Positions 1 to 10,427 of a stretch of 64,000 nt of DNA are shown here, piece after piece. The stretch lies in assembly GCF_014696925.1 (NCBI RefSeq), contig NZ_JACJQY010000021.1, positions 20,883 through 84,882 on the forward strand. Reading direction: 5' to 3'. Within the stretch, counting starts at the first letter, position 1, and every line of letters begins with the position of its first letter. The notes beneath the pieces are model-generated. The model ran no database searches. It saw only the letters and a program-made list of their open reading frames with translations, and was not told where the DNA came from. The translations under genes were made by a program, and so were the position numbers. This DNA comes from Phormidium tenue FACHB-1050. Its GTDB lineage: Bacteria; Cyanobacteriota; Cyanobacteriia; Pseudanabaenales; Pseudanabaenaceae.

Positions 1-1330
1 GTTCCGTAGTGATGTACTTTGTATCGACAAATACGCCACGTCTAGCTACACACAACTCCATCAATGTACCAATGTAAATTTGCGGAGTCATGATCTCCAA
101 CTTCACATATGGCTCCTCGATCTGTTTCCTTGAATTGGGTGGCGGTAACTCACTCGGATTATCAATCATTAAGATCTCATCGTTATTAGTCGTCACCCGA
201 TAAATTACCGATGGCGCAGTCACGATCAAATCGAGATTGTATTCACGTTCCAGACGCTCCTGCACGATTTCCATATGCAGCATCCCCAAAAATCCGCATC
301 GAAACCCGAAGCCCATAGCATTCGAGGTTTCTGGCTCATAGTTTAAAGACGCATCATTGAGCTTGAGCTTCGTTAAAGCTTCACGCAACTCTTCAAACTG
401 ATCGGCATCGGTGGGAAACATGCCGCAGAAAACCATCGGCTTAGCTTCTTCGTACCCCGGAAATGGTTCTGGTGCTGAGTCGATCGCCGAAGTAATCGTA
501 TCCCCAACCCGCGCATGGGCAACCATCTTGATCGCCGCCGCCAGATAACCCACTTCACCCGCATGTAATTCATCAACTTGGATTTGCCCTGGGGCTAATA
601 CTCCCAACTCATCAATCACATATTCCTGACCCGATGCCATGAATTTGACACGATCACCTTTTTTGACCGTGCCATCCATCACCCGAAAGTAAACAATTAC
701 CCCCCGATAGGCATCGTAATAACTATCAAAAATCAAAGCGCGTAAAGGCTGATCGACTGTATCCTTCGGTGGCGGTACTCTTAAAACGATCGCCTCAAGA
801 ATCTCGCGAATCCCAATCCCCTGCTTTGCCGAGGCATGAATTGCGTCCGCGCAGTCTAAGCCAATTAATTCCTCAATTTCATGGGCAATGCGATCGGGAT
901 CGGCTCCTGGTAAATCAATCTTATTTAGTACAGGCACAATTTCTAAATCGTTAGCTAAAGCCAAATAAACATTAGCCAAAGTTTGCGCCTCTACTCCCTG
1001 CGAGGCATCTACCACTAATAAAGCACCTTCACAAGCTGCCAAACTGCGCGATACCTCATAGGAAAAGTCCACATGTCCAGGAGTATCGATCAAGTTAATC
1101 GTATATTCATCACCATTGAGAGCCTGATAATTCATCCGCGCTGCTTGCAGCTTAATGGTGATCCCTCGCTCTCGTTCCAGATCCATATTGTCTAGAAATT
1201 GCGCCTTCATATCTCGATCTGCCACCGTGCCTGTAAATTGCAACAAGCGATCGGCAAGTGTAGACTTGCCATGATCAATATGGGCAATAATCGAAAAGTT
1301 ACGAATGCGAGAGACGGGTACGTTGGTCAT
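1..1330 (-). CDS. lepA: Elongation factor 4 (LepA), N-terminal 443 residues
   Basis: Ribosome-associated translational GTPase that back-translocates stalled ribosomes. Translating the minus strand from an ATG at 1330 gives the G1 motif AHIDHGKST (residues 16-24), the switch region RERGITI, DTPGH (82-86) and NKID (136-139). The later block [17 protein letters not shown] is typical of LepA rather than EF-G. The frame stays open to the left edge, so about 160 C-terminal residues of the usual ~600 lie outside the window. It is divergent from infB, with which it shares a 537-base intergenic region; both are translation GTPases. No frameshift is visible. Confidence 0.96.
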   Translation of the reverse strand, partial: MTNVPVSRIRNFSIIAHIDHGKSTLADRLLQFTGTVADRDMKAQFLDNMDLERERGITIKLQAARMNYQALNGDEYTINLIDTPGHVDFSYEVSRSLAACEGALLVVDASQGVEAQTLANVYLALANDLEIVPVLNKIDLPGADPDRIAHEIEELIGLDCADAIHASAKQGIGIREILEAIVLRVPPPKDTVDQPLRALIFDSYYDAYRGVIVYFRVMDGTVKKGDRVKFMASGQEYVIDELGVLAPGQIQVDELHAGEVGYLAAAIKMVAHARVGDTITSAIDSAPEPFPGYEEAKPMVFCGMFPTDADQFEELREALTKLKLNDASLNYEPETSNAMGFGFRCGFLGMLHMEIVQERLEREYNLDLIVTAPSVIYRVTTNNDEILMIDNPSELPPPNSRKQIEEPYVKLEIMTPQIYIGTLMELCVARRGVFVDTKYITTE

Positions 1331-1867
1331 AGATATCAAAACAATGGGGGGCAGAACACTGCGAGACAATCAGATCCTACATTAAAGTAAACTAATGTAA
1401 ACAACTGTAAAAACGCTAATAAATTTACAGAGCTGTAAAAGTCTTACTTAGTCAGTTAAATTCAGCTAAATATATTGAGGAATTCCTACAAAGCACAACT
1501 TTATTAATATACGCCTCTGTAATTAACACAAGGCAATGCATACATAAAAAATCTCTTCTCAAAAACTGTGTTTAGGGGTAATGTACAAGAGCTAGTAAAC
1601 TGGGTGAGATTTTGCCAAGGATTTGTGAGCCAAATTATCTGACTTCTCATATTACTAGATTGTATGAGTAATAATAGCTATAGTAGTTTCATCTAAAAAT
1701 TGAAACATACTCGCTAGCCTGTTCAACAGGAATAGCTAGGCGCTTCTAAGATTAACTATGGTCAATGTAATTCAGCCAATGTAATTCAACCTAGCAGAAG
1801 ACAGGAAGCAACTTCTATGTAAATTCAATTTCATCGTGTACAACAGTTACGCAGGGCAGAGTGAGCA
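1331..1867. other. Divergent lepA/infB intergenic region
   Basis: This 537-base AT-rich stretch should hold both promoters. I see no convincing ORF or RNA gene. A short direct repeat CAATGTAATTCA occurs twice near 1762-1790, and related GTAAACAACTGTAAAA-like strings occur near 1395-1440. No strong hairpin stands out. The long leader upstream of infB may be regulatory, but nothing in the sequence proves it. Confidence 0.5.
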
Positions 1868-4800
1868 ATGAGTATAAGCAATCGAGTTCGACTATATGAA
1901 CTCTCGCGAGAGCTAGATCTCGACACCAAAGATGTCATCGCGGTGTGTGAGAAATTAAATATAGTTGTCAAAAGTCATAGTAGTACAATTACAGAATCAG
2001 AGGCGGAATTGGTACGGATCAAAGCGCCTCAACATTATCCCAAAACAAACGATCCCAAAACTTCTGAAAAGAAAACAATTGCTGTGGCAAAGACCAAAGA
2101 ATCCGATGCTCGTATTGCCAAGCAACAAATTCTTGCTGTTACCAAGCCCACAATTCGTCTGAATACTCCGCCTGCCTCTGGTAATGTAGGAGGAGCTACC
2201 CCTCCTCTGCATCCGCCTCTCAACTCATCTAATGCGATCGCTGAGCCTAGCTCAGAATCTCCTGCTAAAACTGCTGTTATTAACCCTCCCTTGCCCATGC
2301 CCTCTGCTTCTTCACTAGTTAAGCCTCCTAGTCGTCCTTCTGTCTCAGAAGGTAACCAGTCCGAAACTACACCTGCGCCCAAAATTGAATTGACCTCAGA
2401 AACTGAATTGACCTCACCAGTAAATCCCCAAGCGATCAAAGACTCTCAGCCAGCATCGCCATCAGAATCAAAGACAGAATTAATTGCGCCGCCCACTGCC
2501 CCCAAATCACCAGAAAAGGCGGCTGCATCGATTCCTGCCAAAATCTCAGTTGAGGAGCCAGCGATCGCAGCAAGGGTCAACCCATCCAAACAAGTACCCA
2601 AAGAACACCCACGCAAAGACAGTCCAAGGTCTGAGCGTCCACAAGCAGAAAAGGCTGAACGTCCACTTGTGCCGAAACAAGCTCTAGTAAGTGTGTCACC
2701 ACCTCAAGTCAAATTGAATAAGCCTGTAGCACCAGAGCGTCCCAAACCTCCAGTATCTGTTACACCTAAGGCAGTTATTGCGCCTAAGCCGCCAGCCGCC
2801 AAGCCTTCAGATGAGTCAAGAATTTCGGCAAAAGCTAATCAGAGTAGGTCTGAGCAAGACAGATCTGAGCAGGTCAAAAACGAAACCAATCCAGAAACAG
2901 TTAGGGTCAACAAACCTGAAAAACCAAAACTGAACAAGCCTGTTGAACAACCTGTAGCTTCTGCTAACGGTAGACCTCAAGGTCGTGGACCAAAATTAGT
3001 CAAGGATTCGGTACTAATTGAACGGGGAATCACCGCACCAACAGAGCCACCCCACAACTTGCGTCCTCCGATGCCCACATTAATGCGTGCGCCTGAGAAG
3101 CCAGTAATTGCTGACAAAACTGGTAAAAAACCTGAGGCTGTGGGTGGCTTTAATCCTGTATTGCCTGAACTTTTGGAAAAGCCAACTTTGCCTAACAAGG
3201 CTAGTAAACGTAAGGGGAAATCCAAGGAAGAAGAAGAGAAGGATCTACTAGAACTTAAAGAAAAGAATCGCCTGAATAAGCCAAAGCGCTATTTGCGTGA
3301 TTTTGCGGATGATGACGATGATGCCGCCGATCTTGAAGCTGCTGCTGAGCTAGCTCAGATCAGTTTGTCTCTAGCTCGTCCTGCGGCTCGTCCTAAGGCT
3401 GTAGCAGTGCCATCGAAGCCAACTATGGCAGCTGACATTAAGCCAACCCAAAAAGGTAAAAGATCTGCACCTAGCCGCGATCGCCGTCATCAACAAGTCG
3501 AAATTATTCCTGAAAAGCCTACTTCGGTGGAAATTGAAGAGGGTATGACCGTCGCCGTACTGGCCAAACGCCTAGTACTTTCTGAGACAGAAGTGATTCG
3601 CACCCTGTTTATGAAGGGGATCATGGCGAATATCAACCAAACCCTTGATGTCGGTACTGCCAAAATGGTGGCAGCGGAGTTGGGCTATGAAGTCCACGAT
3701 CCTGAAGTTGTTGAACTAGCACTCAAGACCGAAATGATTGAGGTCGGTGACCTTGATAAACTCCAACGTCGTCCTCCCGTAGTTACGATCATGGGACATG
3801 TTGACCACGGTAAAACCACATTACTTGATGCAATTCGTAAGAGTAAGGTCGCTCAAGGAGAAGCAGGTGGTATTACTCAACATATCGGTGCGTATCACGT
3901 TGATGTTGAGCATAATGGTCAGAAACAGCAGATCGTCTTCCTTGATACTCCTGGACACGAAGCCTTTACCGCCATGCGTGCTCGTGGTACGAAGGTTACT
4001 GACATTGCCGTACTGGTTGTTGCTGCCGATGATGGTGTACAACCACAAACCATTGAAGCGATTAGCCATGCTCGTGCTGCTAAAGTTCCAATCGTCGTTG
4101 CCATTAACAAGGTTGACAAGGTTGAAGCTCAGCCCGATCGCATTCGCCAAGAATTAACCGAATATGCTCTCGTCGCGGAAGAATGGGGTGGCGACACAAT
4201 CATGGTTCCTGTAAGTGCGATCCGTCGCGAGAATCTTGATACCTTGCTAGAAATGATCTTGCTGGTCGCCGAAGTTGAAGATTTACAGGCGAACCCTAAC
4301 CGTACTGCTAAGGGTACGGTCATTGAAGCTCACCTCGATAAGGCAAAGGGCCCCGTAGCAACATTGCTAGTTCAAAACGGTACATTGCATGTTGGCGATA
4401 TCTTCGTTGCAGGTGCTGCCTTTGGTAAGGTACGTGCCATGGTGGACGATCGCGGTGTACGTGTCGATAAGGCTTCGCCATCCTTCGCAGTGGAAGTCCT
4501 TGGATTAGGCGATGTCCCTGCGGCGGGTGATGAGTTTGAAGTCTATCTTGATGAAAAACAAGCCCGTGCGATCGCCGATCAACGCACCATGGATCAACGT
4601 CAAGCCCGCTTGGTACAAGCTATGGCTTCACGTCGGGTCACCCTTGGTACTTTGTCCGAAAAAGTCAAAGAAGGCGATCTCAAGGAACTCAATATTATTC
4701 TCAAGGCCGATGTTCAAGGTTCCCTCGAAGCTATTCTTGGTTCCTTGGCACAGCTACCTCAGCGTGAAGTCCAACTCCGCATCCTACTATCAGCTCCTGG

Positions 4801-5299
4801 GGAAATCACCGAAAACGACATCAGTTTAGCGGCAGCTAGCTCGGCAGTTGTACTTGGTTTCAATACTACGATGGCTCCTGGGGCAAGACAGGCTGCGGAT
4901 GACCTTGGGGTTGACTTCCGTGATTACAACGTCATCTATAAGCTCTTGGAAGATATCCAAGATGCGATGGAAGGTTTACTCGATCCTGAAATGGTCGAAG
5001 AATACCTTGGTCAGGCTGAAGTCCGCGCCATCTTTACGATTGGTAAGGGTGCTGTGGCTGGTTGCTATGTCCAGAATGGCAAGCTGATCCGCAACTGCAA
5101 TGTCCGTGTCAAACGTGGCAATGAGGTTGTACATTCAGCGGTACTTGACTCGCTGCGTCGGGTTAAGGATGATGCGAAGGAGGTTGCCTCTGGATTTGAG
5201 TGCGGTATCTCCCTTGCGAAGTTCTCGACATGGAAAGAGGGCGATATCATCGAAGCTTTCCGCATGGTCACCAAGCGTCGCACGCTAGCTACTTCTTAA
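1868..5299 (+). CDS. infB: Translation initiation factor IF-2
   Basis: GTPase that places initiator tRNA on the 30S subunit and promotes subunit joining. The 1143-residue protein has an N-terminal IF2_N helix (residues 1-35), a long low-complexity region rich in Pro, Lys and Ala (about 40-530) typical of cyanobacterial IF-2, a second IF2_N domain (about 555-610), then the GTPase with GHVDHGKTT (643-651), DTPGH (693-697) and NKVD (747-750), followed by the conserved C-terminal domains. The ATG at 1868 fits the conserved N-terminal helix; the upstream ribosome-binding sequence is weak. In many bacteria infB lies in a nusA operon; here it is alone and is followed at once by a strong terminator. 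Confidence 0.98.
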   Translation: MSISNRVRLYELSRELDLDTKDVIAVCEKLNIVVKSHSSTITESEAELVRIKAPQHYPKTNDPKTSEKKTIAVAKTKESDARIAKQQILAVTKPTIRLNTPPASGNVGGATPPLHPPLNSSNAIAEPSSESPAKTAVINPPLPMPSASSLVKPPSRPSVSEGNQSETTPAPKIELTSETELTSPVNPQAIKDSQPASPSESKTELIAPPTAPKSPEKAAASIPAKISVEEPAIAARVNPSKQVPKEHPRKDSPRSERPQAEKAERPLVPKQALVSVSPPQVKLNKPVAPERPKPPVSVTPKAVIAPKPPAAKPSDESRISAKANQSRSEQDRSEQVKNETNPETVRVNKPEKPKLNKPVEQPVASANGRPQGRGPKLVKDSVLIERGITAPTEPPHNLRPPMPTLMRAPEKPVIADKTGKKPEAVGGFNPVLPELLEKPTLPNKASKRKGKSKEEEEKDLLELKEKNRLNKPKRYLRDFADDDDDAADLEAAAELAQISLSLARPAARPKAVAVPSKPTMAADIKPTQKGKRSAPSRDRRHQQVEIIPEKPTSVEIEEGMTVAVLAKRLVLSETEVIRTLFMKGIMANINQTLDVGTAKMVAAELGYEVHDPEVVELALKTEMIEVGDLDKLQRRPPVVTIMGHVDHGKTTLLDAIRKSKVAQGEAGGITQHIGAYHVDVEHNGQKQQIVFLDTPGHEAFTAMRARGTKVTDIAVLVVAADDGVQPQTIEAISHARAAKVPIVVAINKVDKVEAQPDRIRQELTEYALVAEEWGGDTIMVPVSAIRRENLDTLLEMILLVAEVEDLQANPNRTAKGTVIEAHLDKAKGPVATLLVQNGTLHVGDIFVAGAAFGKVRAMVDDRGVRVDKASPSFAVEVLGLGDVPAAGDEFEVYLDEKQARAIADQRTMDQRQARLVQAMASRRVTLGTLSEKVKEGDLKELNIILKADVQGSLEAILGSLAQLPQREVQLRILLSAPGEITENDISLAAASSAVVLGFNTTMAPGARQAADDLGVDFRDYNVIYKLLEDIQDAMEGLLDPEMVEEYLGQAEVRAIFTIGKGAVAGCYVQNGKLIRNCNVRVKRGNEVVHSAVLDSLRRVKDDAKEVASGFECGISLAKFSTWKEGDIIEAFRMVTKRRTLATS

Positions 5300-5300
5300 T

Positions 5301-5328
5301 AAAAAAGCGTCCCTAGGGACGCTTTTTT
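5301..5328 (+). terminator. Rho-independent terminator of infB
   Basis: Perfect hairpin AAAAAAGCGTCCC/GGGACGCTTTTTT starting two bases after the infB stop codon, with a T-run on the 3' side. The A-run on the 5' side makes it potentially bidirectional. Confidence 0.93.
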
Positions 5329-5345
5329 ATTAAGCTTTTATGGCT

Positions 5346-5380
5346 TAGTGTGAGGCGGCGCTTTGCGCCGCCTCACACTA
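5346..5380. repeat. Palindromic hairpin repeat (GGCGGCGC core)
   Basis: Perfect 16-base arms TAGTGTGAGGCGGCGC around a TTT loop. The same arm occurs inside the larger palindrome at 41200-41284, and shorter relatives sit at 10428, 50568 and 52891. It lies between two terminators in the convergent infB/symporter gap. Confidence 0.85.
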
Positions 5381-5405
5381 TTGGTTAGATAAATTTCTAT
5401 TGCTC

Positions 5406-5438
5406 AAACAAAAAGCACCCATCGGGTGCTTTTTGTTT
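5406..5438 (-). terminator. Rho-independent terminator of the GPH symporter gene
   Basis: Hairpin AAACAAAAAGCACCC, loop ATC, GGGTGCTTTTTGTTT, directly after the minus-strand stop codon at 5437-5439. Read on the minus strand it ends in a T-rich run. Confidence 0.9.
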
Positions 5439-6912
5439 ACTCGCTTTGTTCTCTTCTTCTTTCTGATAGGCGCATCAAAATCTCTGTATGCACCTCGCGA
5501 GTAATCGGATAAAAATATGCCAAACCTAAACCAATCACAAGGGCGATCGTCGGTAGAGGACCAATCGCTAAGCGAATTGCAAATAGGGCGGAATCAGGTT
5601 GAGTTGGTAAGGGCTTGCAAGGCACACTCTCTTGAAATTTAGCCCATGACAAACCTAGACCAAGCAGAAACAAACCAGCCGCTAGCCCAAACTTTTGTAA
5701 TAGCACCATAAAGGCATAGAAAATTCCTTCACGGCGTTGTCCAGTCTCTAGCTCATCAAGATCCGTGACATCAGGAATCATTGACCAAGGAATCAGATAA
5801 GCGGTGGAAACACCAGCACCTGCCATAATCGCCAGTATATAGAGCAGCACCACTTGTCCTTCTTGCAAGAAAAATAATCCTGCTTGGGCAATAATCCAAA
5901 TACCTGAACCCATGAAGTAAGCTGCTTTTTTACCAAATCTTTTACTGATCTCACTCCATACCGATAGCATGACTAGCGCCGTACCTTGGACAGCGATGGT
6001 TACAAGAATAAAATCACTTTCCTGCATCTTCATCCAATTCACCACAAAATAGGGAATGATCGAGGCAGTGATTTGTAAGGCTAGCCATGAGCAGAAATAG
6101 ATACCAATCACGAACAGAAATGGGCGATTGCTAAAAACAACTTTTAACTGCTCAAAAAAGCTCATCTCCTCTGTAGTCGCATCAATGGATTCATTATGAA
6201 GTCGATGCCGATCGCTAGCGATCGCTCTTCTTTTAATGCCCCAGACACACCAATAAATCGAGACACTGGAAATAATTGCACAGACTGCACCCAGCACAAT
6301 ATATTGCATTCCACCTGTATTACAGCTATCAGTCTGCCGCGCAGGATCTTTAAAGAAGGCAAAAATTAATTGGGCGATAAATAACGAGACAATACTGCCA
6401 CCGATGGAGAAGGTAAAACGGAAGGTATTAAGGCTAGTACGTTCGTTATAATCTTGGGTAATTTCGGGTGTAAGCGCGGTATAAGGAAGATTAACGGCTG
6501 TGAAAAAGAGATTAAACACAATGCCCACAATCACGTAATACCAGAAAAGAACCATCTTATCAGTGCTAGGCACTAGCCATTGCGCGAAAAATGACAGCCC
6601 AAACGGAATCGCCGCATAGATCATCCAAGGTAGTCGCCTTCCCATTTTGGATTTAGTGCGATCGCTAAGTACACCAACAATCGGGTCATTGATGGCATCA
6701 AAGATTTTGCCAATTAATAAAACCACTCCTGCAAGGGCAGGTTCGAGTCCTGCGACGTTAGTAAAAAAGAATAATAGAAAAAATGAGAGCAGATTTGTGG
6801 TGATCGAAGTACCAAGATCACCTGCACCATAGGCAATTTTTTCACTAAGAGTTAATTTAGCTTGGGTAAGATCATATGGGGATGGATCAAAGGAACTTTC
6901 GGAATTACTCAT
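5437..6912 (-). CDS. GPH-family (MFS) sugar:cation symporter
   Basis: Predicted 12-helix inner-membrane transporter of 491 residues. The N-terminal block with GAGDLGTSI and a following hydrophobic helix, and the loop SDRTKSKMGRRLPWM between helices 2 and 3, are hallmarks of the glycoside-pentoside-hexuronide:cation symporters (melibiose carrier family). A second hallmark is the central DVTDLDELETGQRREGIFYAF. The substrate cannot be read from sequence; sugars or glycosides are most likely. It is a single-gene unit, divergent from the TxlA-like gene, with a hairpin in its 5' leader and its own terminator. Confidence 0.85.
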   Translation of the reverse strand: MSNSESSFDPSPYDLTQAKLTLSEKIAYGAGDLGTSITTNLLSFFLLFFFTNVAGLEPALAGVVLLIGKIFDAINDPIVGVLSDRTKSKMGRRLPWMIYAAIPFGLSFFAQWLVPSTDKMVLFWYYVIVGIVFNLFFTAVNLPYTALTPEITQDYNERTSLNTFRFTFSIGGSIVSLFIAQLIFAFFKDPARQTDSCNTGGMQYIVLGAVCAIISSVSIYWCVWGIKRRAIASDRHRLHNESIDATTEEMSFFEQLKVVFSNRPFLFVIGIYFCSWLALQITASIIPYFVVNWMKMQESDFILVTIAVQGTALVMLSVWSEISKRFGKKAAYFMGSGIWIIAQAGLFFLQEGQVVLLYILAIMAGAGVSTAYLIPWSMIPDVTDLDELETGQRREGIFYAFMVLLQKFGLAAGLFLLGLGLSWAKFQESVPCKPLPTQPDSALFAIRLAIGPLPTIALVIGLGLAYFYPITREVHTEILMRLSERRREQSE

Positions 6913-6940
6913 GATTGGTTGCGTAATTTCAGTTTTAAAT

Positions 6941-6974
6941 TATGAGAGGCTTACCCGTAGATAAGCCTCTCATA
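6941..6974 (-). promoter_or_regulatory. Hairpin in the leader of the symporter gene
   Basis: Inverted repeat TATGAGAGGCTTA/TAAGCCTCTCATA with an 8-base loop, 29 bases upstream of the symporter start codon and between two divergent genes. It could be an operator or an mRNA leader hairpin. The sequence alone does not decide. Confidence 0.5.
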
Positions 6975-7051
6975 ACTCATTTAGAATTTCTTTAGCATAG
7001 GGCAAACCTTGCTCGGCATAATGGGAATAGTAATTTTCGTAAGTTATTGTC

Positions 7052-7612
7052 ATGAATTCAGAGCATTCAACCAGTCCCACACCAGCCACTTCTAATCAGT
7101 TGCGAAATTTATTAGTGGCGATCGCTGCCATTCTGTTAACAACAGCCCTATTTTTCGGGTTTCAGGCGCAACAAAGTAGCACATCACTGGATGCAGTTTC
7201 GGCGGCGGCGCTGCCTATCGATGAAGCTTTAGCCAATGAGAAACCAACTACGATTGAGTTTTATGCGGATTGGTGTACCAGTTGTCAGTCGATGGCGGCA
7301 GATAATTTATCACTGGAAAAGGAATATAGCGATCGCATGAATTTTGTGATGCTAAATGTAGACAATACTAAGTGGTTGCCAGAGGTGACTAAATATCGGG
7401 TTGATGGGATTCCTCGGTTTATTTTTTTAGATCGTGCTAATCAAGCGATCGGTGATACGACAGGAGTAGTCCCTCGCGAAATTATGGCAGCAAATATCGA
7501 AGCAGCGATCGCCGAACAGCCTTTACCCCACAACAGCATTAGTAGCGATCGCACGTCACGTTTCTCTGAGCCAAAAGCCGCCGACATCTCCCAACCAAGG
7601 GATCACTCATAA
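7052..7612 (+). CDS. txlA: TxlA/HCF164-like membrane-anchored thioredoxin
   Basis: Thiol-disulphide oxidoreductase probably anchored in the thylakoid or plasma membrane, where relatives pass reductant toward cytochrome and b6f assembly. The 186-residue protein has one N-terminal membrane helix (about 20-40) and a thioredoxin fold with FYADWCTSCQ; the active site is C75-T-S-C78. The WCTSC form and the anchor match cyanobacterial TxlA and plant HCF164 rather than soluble TrxA. The C-terminal tail (about 150-186) is low-complexity. A hairpin and then a bidirectional terminator follow the stop codon. Confidence 0.85.
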   Translation: MNSEHSTSPTPATSNQLRNLLVAIAAILLTTALFFGFQAQQSSTSLDAVSAAALPIDEALANEKPTTIEFYADWCTSCQSMAADNLSLEKEYSDRMNFVMLNVDNTKWLPEVTKYRVDGIPRFIFLDRANQAIGDTTGVVPREIMAANIEAAIAEQPLPHNSISSDRTSRFSEPKAADISQPRDHS

Positions 7613-7647
7613 ATTTTGTGAAAGCGCTTTGCGCTTTCACAAAATTT
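7611..7647. repeat. Palindromic hairpin repeat with AGCGC-TTT-GCGCT core
   Basis: Perfect 17-base arms AAATTTTGTGAAAGCGC around TTT, overlapping the stop codon of the TxlA-like gene. It has the same core and loop style as the other intergenic palindromes here but a different stem. Confidence 0.8.
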
Positions 7648-7650
7648 ATA

Positions 7651-7685
7651 AACAAAAAAGCCACGCAAAGCGTGGCTTTTTTGTT
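7651..7685. terminator. Bidirectional terminator, txlA / beta-lactamase-like gene
   Basis: Hairpin AACAAAAAAGCCACGC, loop AAA, GCGTGGCTTTTTTGTT between two convergent genes. It has T-runs in both orientations. Confidence 0.92.
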
Positions 7686-9265
7686 TATGGATTTTGACGA
7701 GTTACTTCGGATGGATTGCTAAAACTAGGAGATGAGTTGGGGCTTGTTGATGGAGACATATTCGGAGTCGCATTTGGCAAGGGCAAAGTAATGTTTTCAA
7801 TAATGCTAGTCCCGCTACCACCATTATTTGGAGTTGGAGAATTTGTCGAATCATTGGACTCTTGAGAAGCTGGGGCAGTTGGATTAGCAGGGCTAGAATT
7901 GCTAGCAGGTAAACTACCGCCATTGAGAAAATAGTCGTAAGTTGTCCGTGAGATTTGGCGGATTAACTCATTGGCGCGTTGATCATTATCAGGGCGCTTA
8001 ACCATTACCGCGATCGCGTAGCGTTTACCGTTGGGCATATCAACAATGCCAGCGTCGCCAACTGCTAAGCCAATATCTCCCGTTTTATGGATAATTCTTG
8101 CCTCTTCACCAAGCCCCTTAGGTAAAAGCGTGTTGGTCACTGGGCGGCGCATGATATCCATAAAGCGATCGCGACTACGTGGCTCGATCAACTTACCTTT
8201 ATCGAGCATGGCTAATAATGTCACCATATCTTGAGTACTAATTGTGTTTGTACCTTCAAGATCGGGCAGTTGATTCTTGATGACTATATTATTTAGCCCC
8301 CAAGATTTGAAACGTTGATTCAGCGCTGTCAAACCACCTAGACGCTTAATGATCATATTCGTGGCTGTGTTATCACTGATCACAATCATTTGGGTTGCTG
8401 TTTCTAGCGCCGAGATTTTTGTACCCGTTGGTAAAAGTTGAAAATCACCCGCTTCTCCCACCTTAACGTCAGCAGTCATCTCTAGCTGCTCATCAAGCTT
8501 AATTTTGCCTGCATCCACATCCTGAAAAAAGGCAACCAAAATCGGGGTTTTAATCGTACTAGCCGCTGCGATCGGCTGATTTGCCCCCACTTGCACATAG
8601 GCTCCAGAGTCAAGATCAACCACCATCATTTGCATGGTGAGATCTTTTTCTTTAGCGGCTAATTCCTTGACCTTGCTGAGCAAAGAAACTGCCTCAGTTT
8701 TGAGTTCAAGGGGAGCAATATCTGGAGATTTATTAGCCTCTTCCTTGGCTGCTAACTCTGTAGCATTAGTTTTTGCAGAAATAGATTGCTGATTTTGCCA
8801 GAAAGAAATGGCTGTGCCAGCAATCACACTCAGCCCAATACCCGCGATCGCTAAACGTAGTACATGCCAACCAAACAACTTAATAGGTGACTTGATGGGG
8901 ATTGTCCTATTGTTGCCATTGGATTTTTTGCGTGGTCTTAACTCAGTCCTATTGTCAGAGCGTTGCTCAGGACGAGCCTCTACAAAACCTTGACGATTGG
9001 GTAATGGCTTGACCTTATTCTCCTGTATCCGTCCTTCCGAACGGCGGTCTGAGCGATTGCTAAATCGATTGTCGAGGATCGGTTCTGGGGATCGATTTGA
9101 TTCAGGCGATCGCCCCAAACGCGGTGGAACTTCAGCACTAATTGGGCGGAGAACAGAGTCACTATTGCTTGTCACAGCCTTGGCGCGACGCTCGCGCAAC
9201 TTATTTAAACGCGCTTCTCGACTTTTTTCGGTAGCGTCAGGCGATGAAAAGTTTCTGGGTTCCAC
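7685..9265 (-). CDS. Class A beta-lactamase-like serine hydrolase, membrane-anchored
   Basis: Serine acyl-enzyme hydrolase of the penicillin-binding protein/beta-lactamase fold, predicted to face the periplasm. The 526-residue protein has a basic, Ser/Arg-rich cytoplasmic N-terminus (1-125), one membrane helix (about 130-150) and a catalytic domain with S236-T-I-K239 (SxxK), S297-D-N299 (SDN) and K394-T-G396 (KTG). The segment PDLEGTN resembles the omega-loop Glu. A Pro/Ser/Asn-rich tail follows. The long N-terminal extension and anchor are unlike secreted resistance enzymes, so a housekeeping cell-wall role is as likely as antibiotic hydrolysis. Confidence 0.85.
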   Translation of the reverse strand: MEPRNFSSPDATEKSREARLNKLRERRAKAVTSNSDSVLRPISAEVPPRLGRSPESNRSPEPILDNRFSNRSDRRSEGRIQENKVKPLPNRQGFVEARPEQRSDNRTELRPRKKSNGNNRTIPIKSPIKLFGWHVLRLAIAGIGLSVIAGTAISFWQNQQSISAKTNATELAAKEEANKSPDIAPLELKTEAVSLLSKVKELAAKEKDLTMQMMVVDLDSGAYVQVGANQPIAAASTIKTPILVAFFQDVDAGKIKLDEQLEMTADVKVGEAGDFQLLPTGTKISALETATQMIVISDNTATNMIIKRLGGLTALNQRFKSWGLNNIVIKNQLPDLEGTNTISTQDMVTLLAMLDKGKLIEPRSRDRFMDIMRRPVTNTLLPKGLGEEARIIHKTGDIGLAVGDAGIVDMPNGKRYAIAVMVKRPDNDQRANELIRQISRTTYDYFLNGGSLPASNSSPANPTAPASQESNDSTNSPTPNNGGSGTSIIENITLPLPNATPNMSPSTSPNSSPSFSNPSEVTRQNP

Positions 9266-9322
9266 TGCTATTTATAACTCCGATACAAAAATGTCTCTAC
9301 TAACCGATTAACTACTCACGTT

Positions 9323-9424
9323 ATACCAAATCACAAAATGGCATAGCCATTTTGTGATATTAAAACCCTTACTGGGTTTGGTTTTAATTACCGAAAGTGT
9401 TGCCACACTTTCGGTAATTGGTAT
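9323..9424. repeat. Composite multi-hairpin element, copy 1
   Basis: Outer arms ATACCAA/TTGGTAT enclose two hairpins and a conserved linker. Hairpin A (9330-9358) is ATCACAAAATGGC-ATA-GCCATTTTGTGAT, the linker contains AAAACCCTTACTGGGTTTGG, and hairpin B (9386-9419) has 15-base arms AATTACCGAAAGTGT. A sister element with the same outer arms and linker but other stems lies at 36080-36182; a partial one lies at 14648-14710. Confidence 0.8.
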
Positions 9425-9437
9425 CATACGCGAGTAG

Positions 9438-10214
9438 TTATGAATCAAGATGAGCCGTAGCCCAATTAACTTGGCGCAAAATCCCCCGCAGCATGGCAAC
9501 TTCCGACGGACTCAGATTGGCGCGATCAAAGATATGCCGAAACTTTCGCAATCGATGAGCGGCGGTATGTGGATAAACATAGCCGATCTTGAGCAATACT
9601 GCTTCAAGTTGCTGGTAGCAAGCTTCTAGGTCTGCGCGGGTAGCAAGGTCTATGGGTGCTGACTGTATCAAATCTTGGGCAATTTGGCTAGTCAAATTTT
9701 CGTGACATTGAGGGTTTTCTCTAAAATTTGCTTTCAACAGTTGCAATTGATAGCAGCAAATACCAACCGATTGCGCCAAATTGAGCGAGGGATAGTCTGG
9801 ATGGACGGGAATTCGGATCACTTGTTGACAATGTTGAATCTCAGCATTACTTAAGCCCCGATCCTCTGCACCAAAGACGATCGCACTGGTTTCCGCTTGC
9901 ATTAACCAACTCAAGCCTTTTTGGGGATCAGTAACTTTCATCTCGCCCTGATCAATGCGTCCTGCGGTGGCGATCGCCCGATGGCAGCCCACTAATGCAT
10001 CTGGGAGATTATCCACAATCCTTGCATTTTCTAAAATTTCCGATGCATGGACTGCCATATGCCTCGCTTCATCACCAAGGCGATCGCATTGCGGATTTAC
10101 TAACCACAATTCCGCTATCCCAAAATTTTTCATTACCCTTGCCACCGAGCCAAGGTTTCTCGCCCCCGCCGTCTCGACTAACACAATTCTGATATTTGAT
10201 GTGGTGTTTGGCAT
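9438..10214 (-). CDS. trmJ: tRNA 2'-O-methyltransferase, TrmJ/SpoU family
   Basis: SPOUT-class methyltransferase, 258 residues, most like TrmJ, which 2'-O-methylates position 32 in the tRNA anticodon loop. Family motifs visible are ETAGARNLGSVARVMKNFG near the N-terminus, FGAEDRGLSNAEI (motif 2) and IPVHPDYPSLNLAQSVGI (motif 3, the trefoil knot). The C-terminal helical extension matches TrmJ length. The ATG at 10214 follows a large composite palindrome. The exact target is inferred from family resemblance; other SpoU enzymes remain possible. Confidence 0.88.
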   Translation of the reverse strand: MPNTTSNIRIVLVETAGARNLGSVARVMKNFGIAELWLVNPQCDRLGDEARHMAVHASEILENARIVDNLPDALVGCHRAIATAGRIDQGEMKVTDPQKGLSWLMQAETSAIVFGAEDRGLSNAEIQHCQQVIRIPVHPDYPSLNLAQSVGICCYQLQLLKANFRENPQCHENLTSQIAQDLIQSAPIDLATRADLEACYQQLEAVLLKIGYVYPHTAAHRLRKFRHIFDRANLSPSEVAMLRGILRQVNWATAHLDS

Positions 10215-10260
10215 AGTAGCGATCGTAAATCAGGTTTTGCGCTTCGAGTACTTGAAAATA

Positions 10261-10388
10261 AACAATTCTCGTTATAAAACCGATTTTAGTGTTTTCAGCG
10301 CCAAAGGCGCTGAAAACACTAAAATCGGTTTTTTGAAAGCCCGCCGTTGGCAGGCTTTCAAAAAACCGATTTTTATAATGAGAATTGC
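10261..10388. mobile_element. Composite palindromic MITE-like element with 12-base flanking repeats
   Basis: Direct repeats TACTTGAAAATA at 10249-10260 and 10389-10400 flank a 128-base element. Outer arms AATTCTCGTTATAAAA and TTTTTATAATGAGAATT enclose hairpin A (10276-10332, 27-base perfect arms, AAA loop) and hairpin B (10326-10368, CGGTTTTTTGAAAGCC arms). The string CCGATTTT or its complement occurs three times, so alternative, mutually exclusive folds are possible. It lies upstream of trmJ. No ORF lies inside. Confidence 0.7.
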
Positions 10389-10427
10389 TACTTGAAAATA
10401 TTCTTGGCTGTTATTTTGATCATATTA

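Noticed and set aside
373..1390. Small ORFs on either strand within and near lepA
   Set aside because: They are out-of-frame shadows of lepA or short reads from its divergent leader.
6737..6753. tRNA T-arm-like string GCAGGTTCGAGTCCTGC
   Set aside because: It lies inside the symporter coding sequence, and no acceptor stem, D-arm or anticodon arm surrounds it.
7685..9265. Calling the beta-lactamase-like gene an antibiotic resistance gene
   Set aside because: The long cytoplasmic extension, membrane anchor and chromosomal context do not support acquired resistance.
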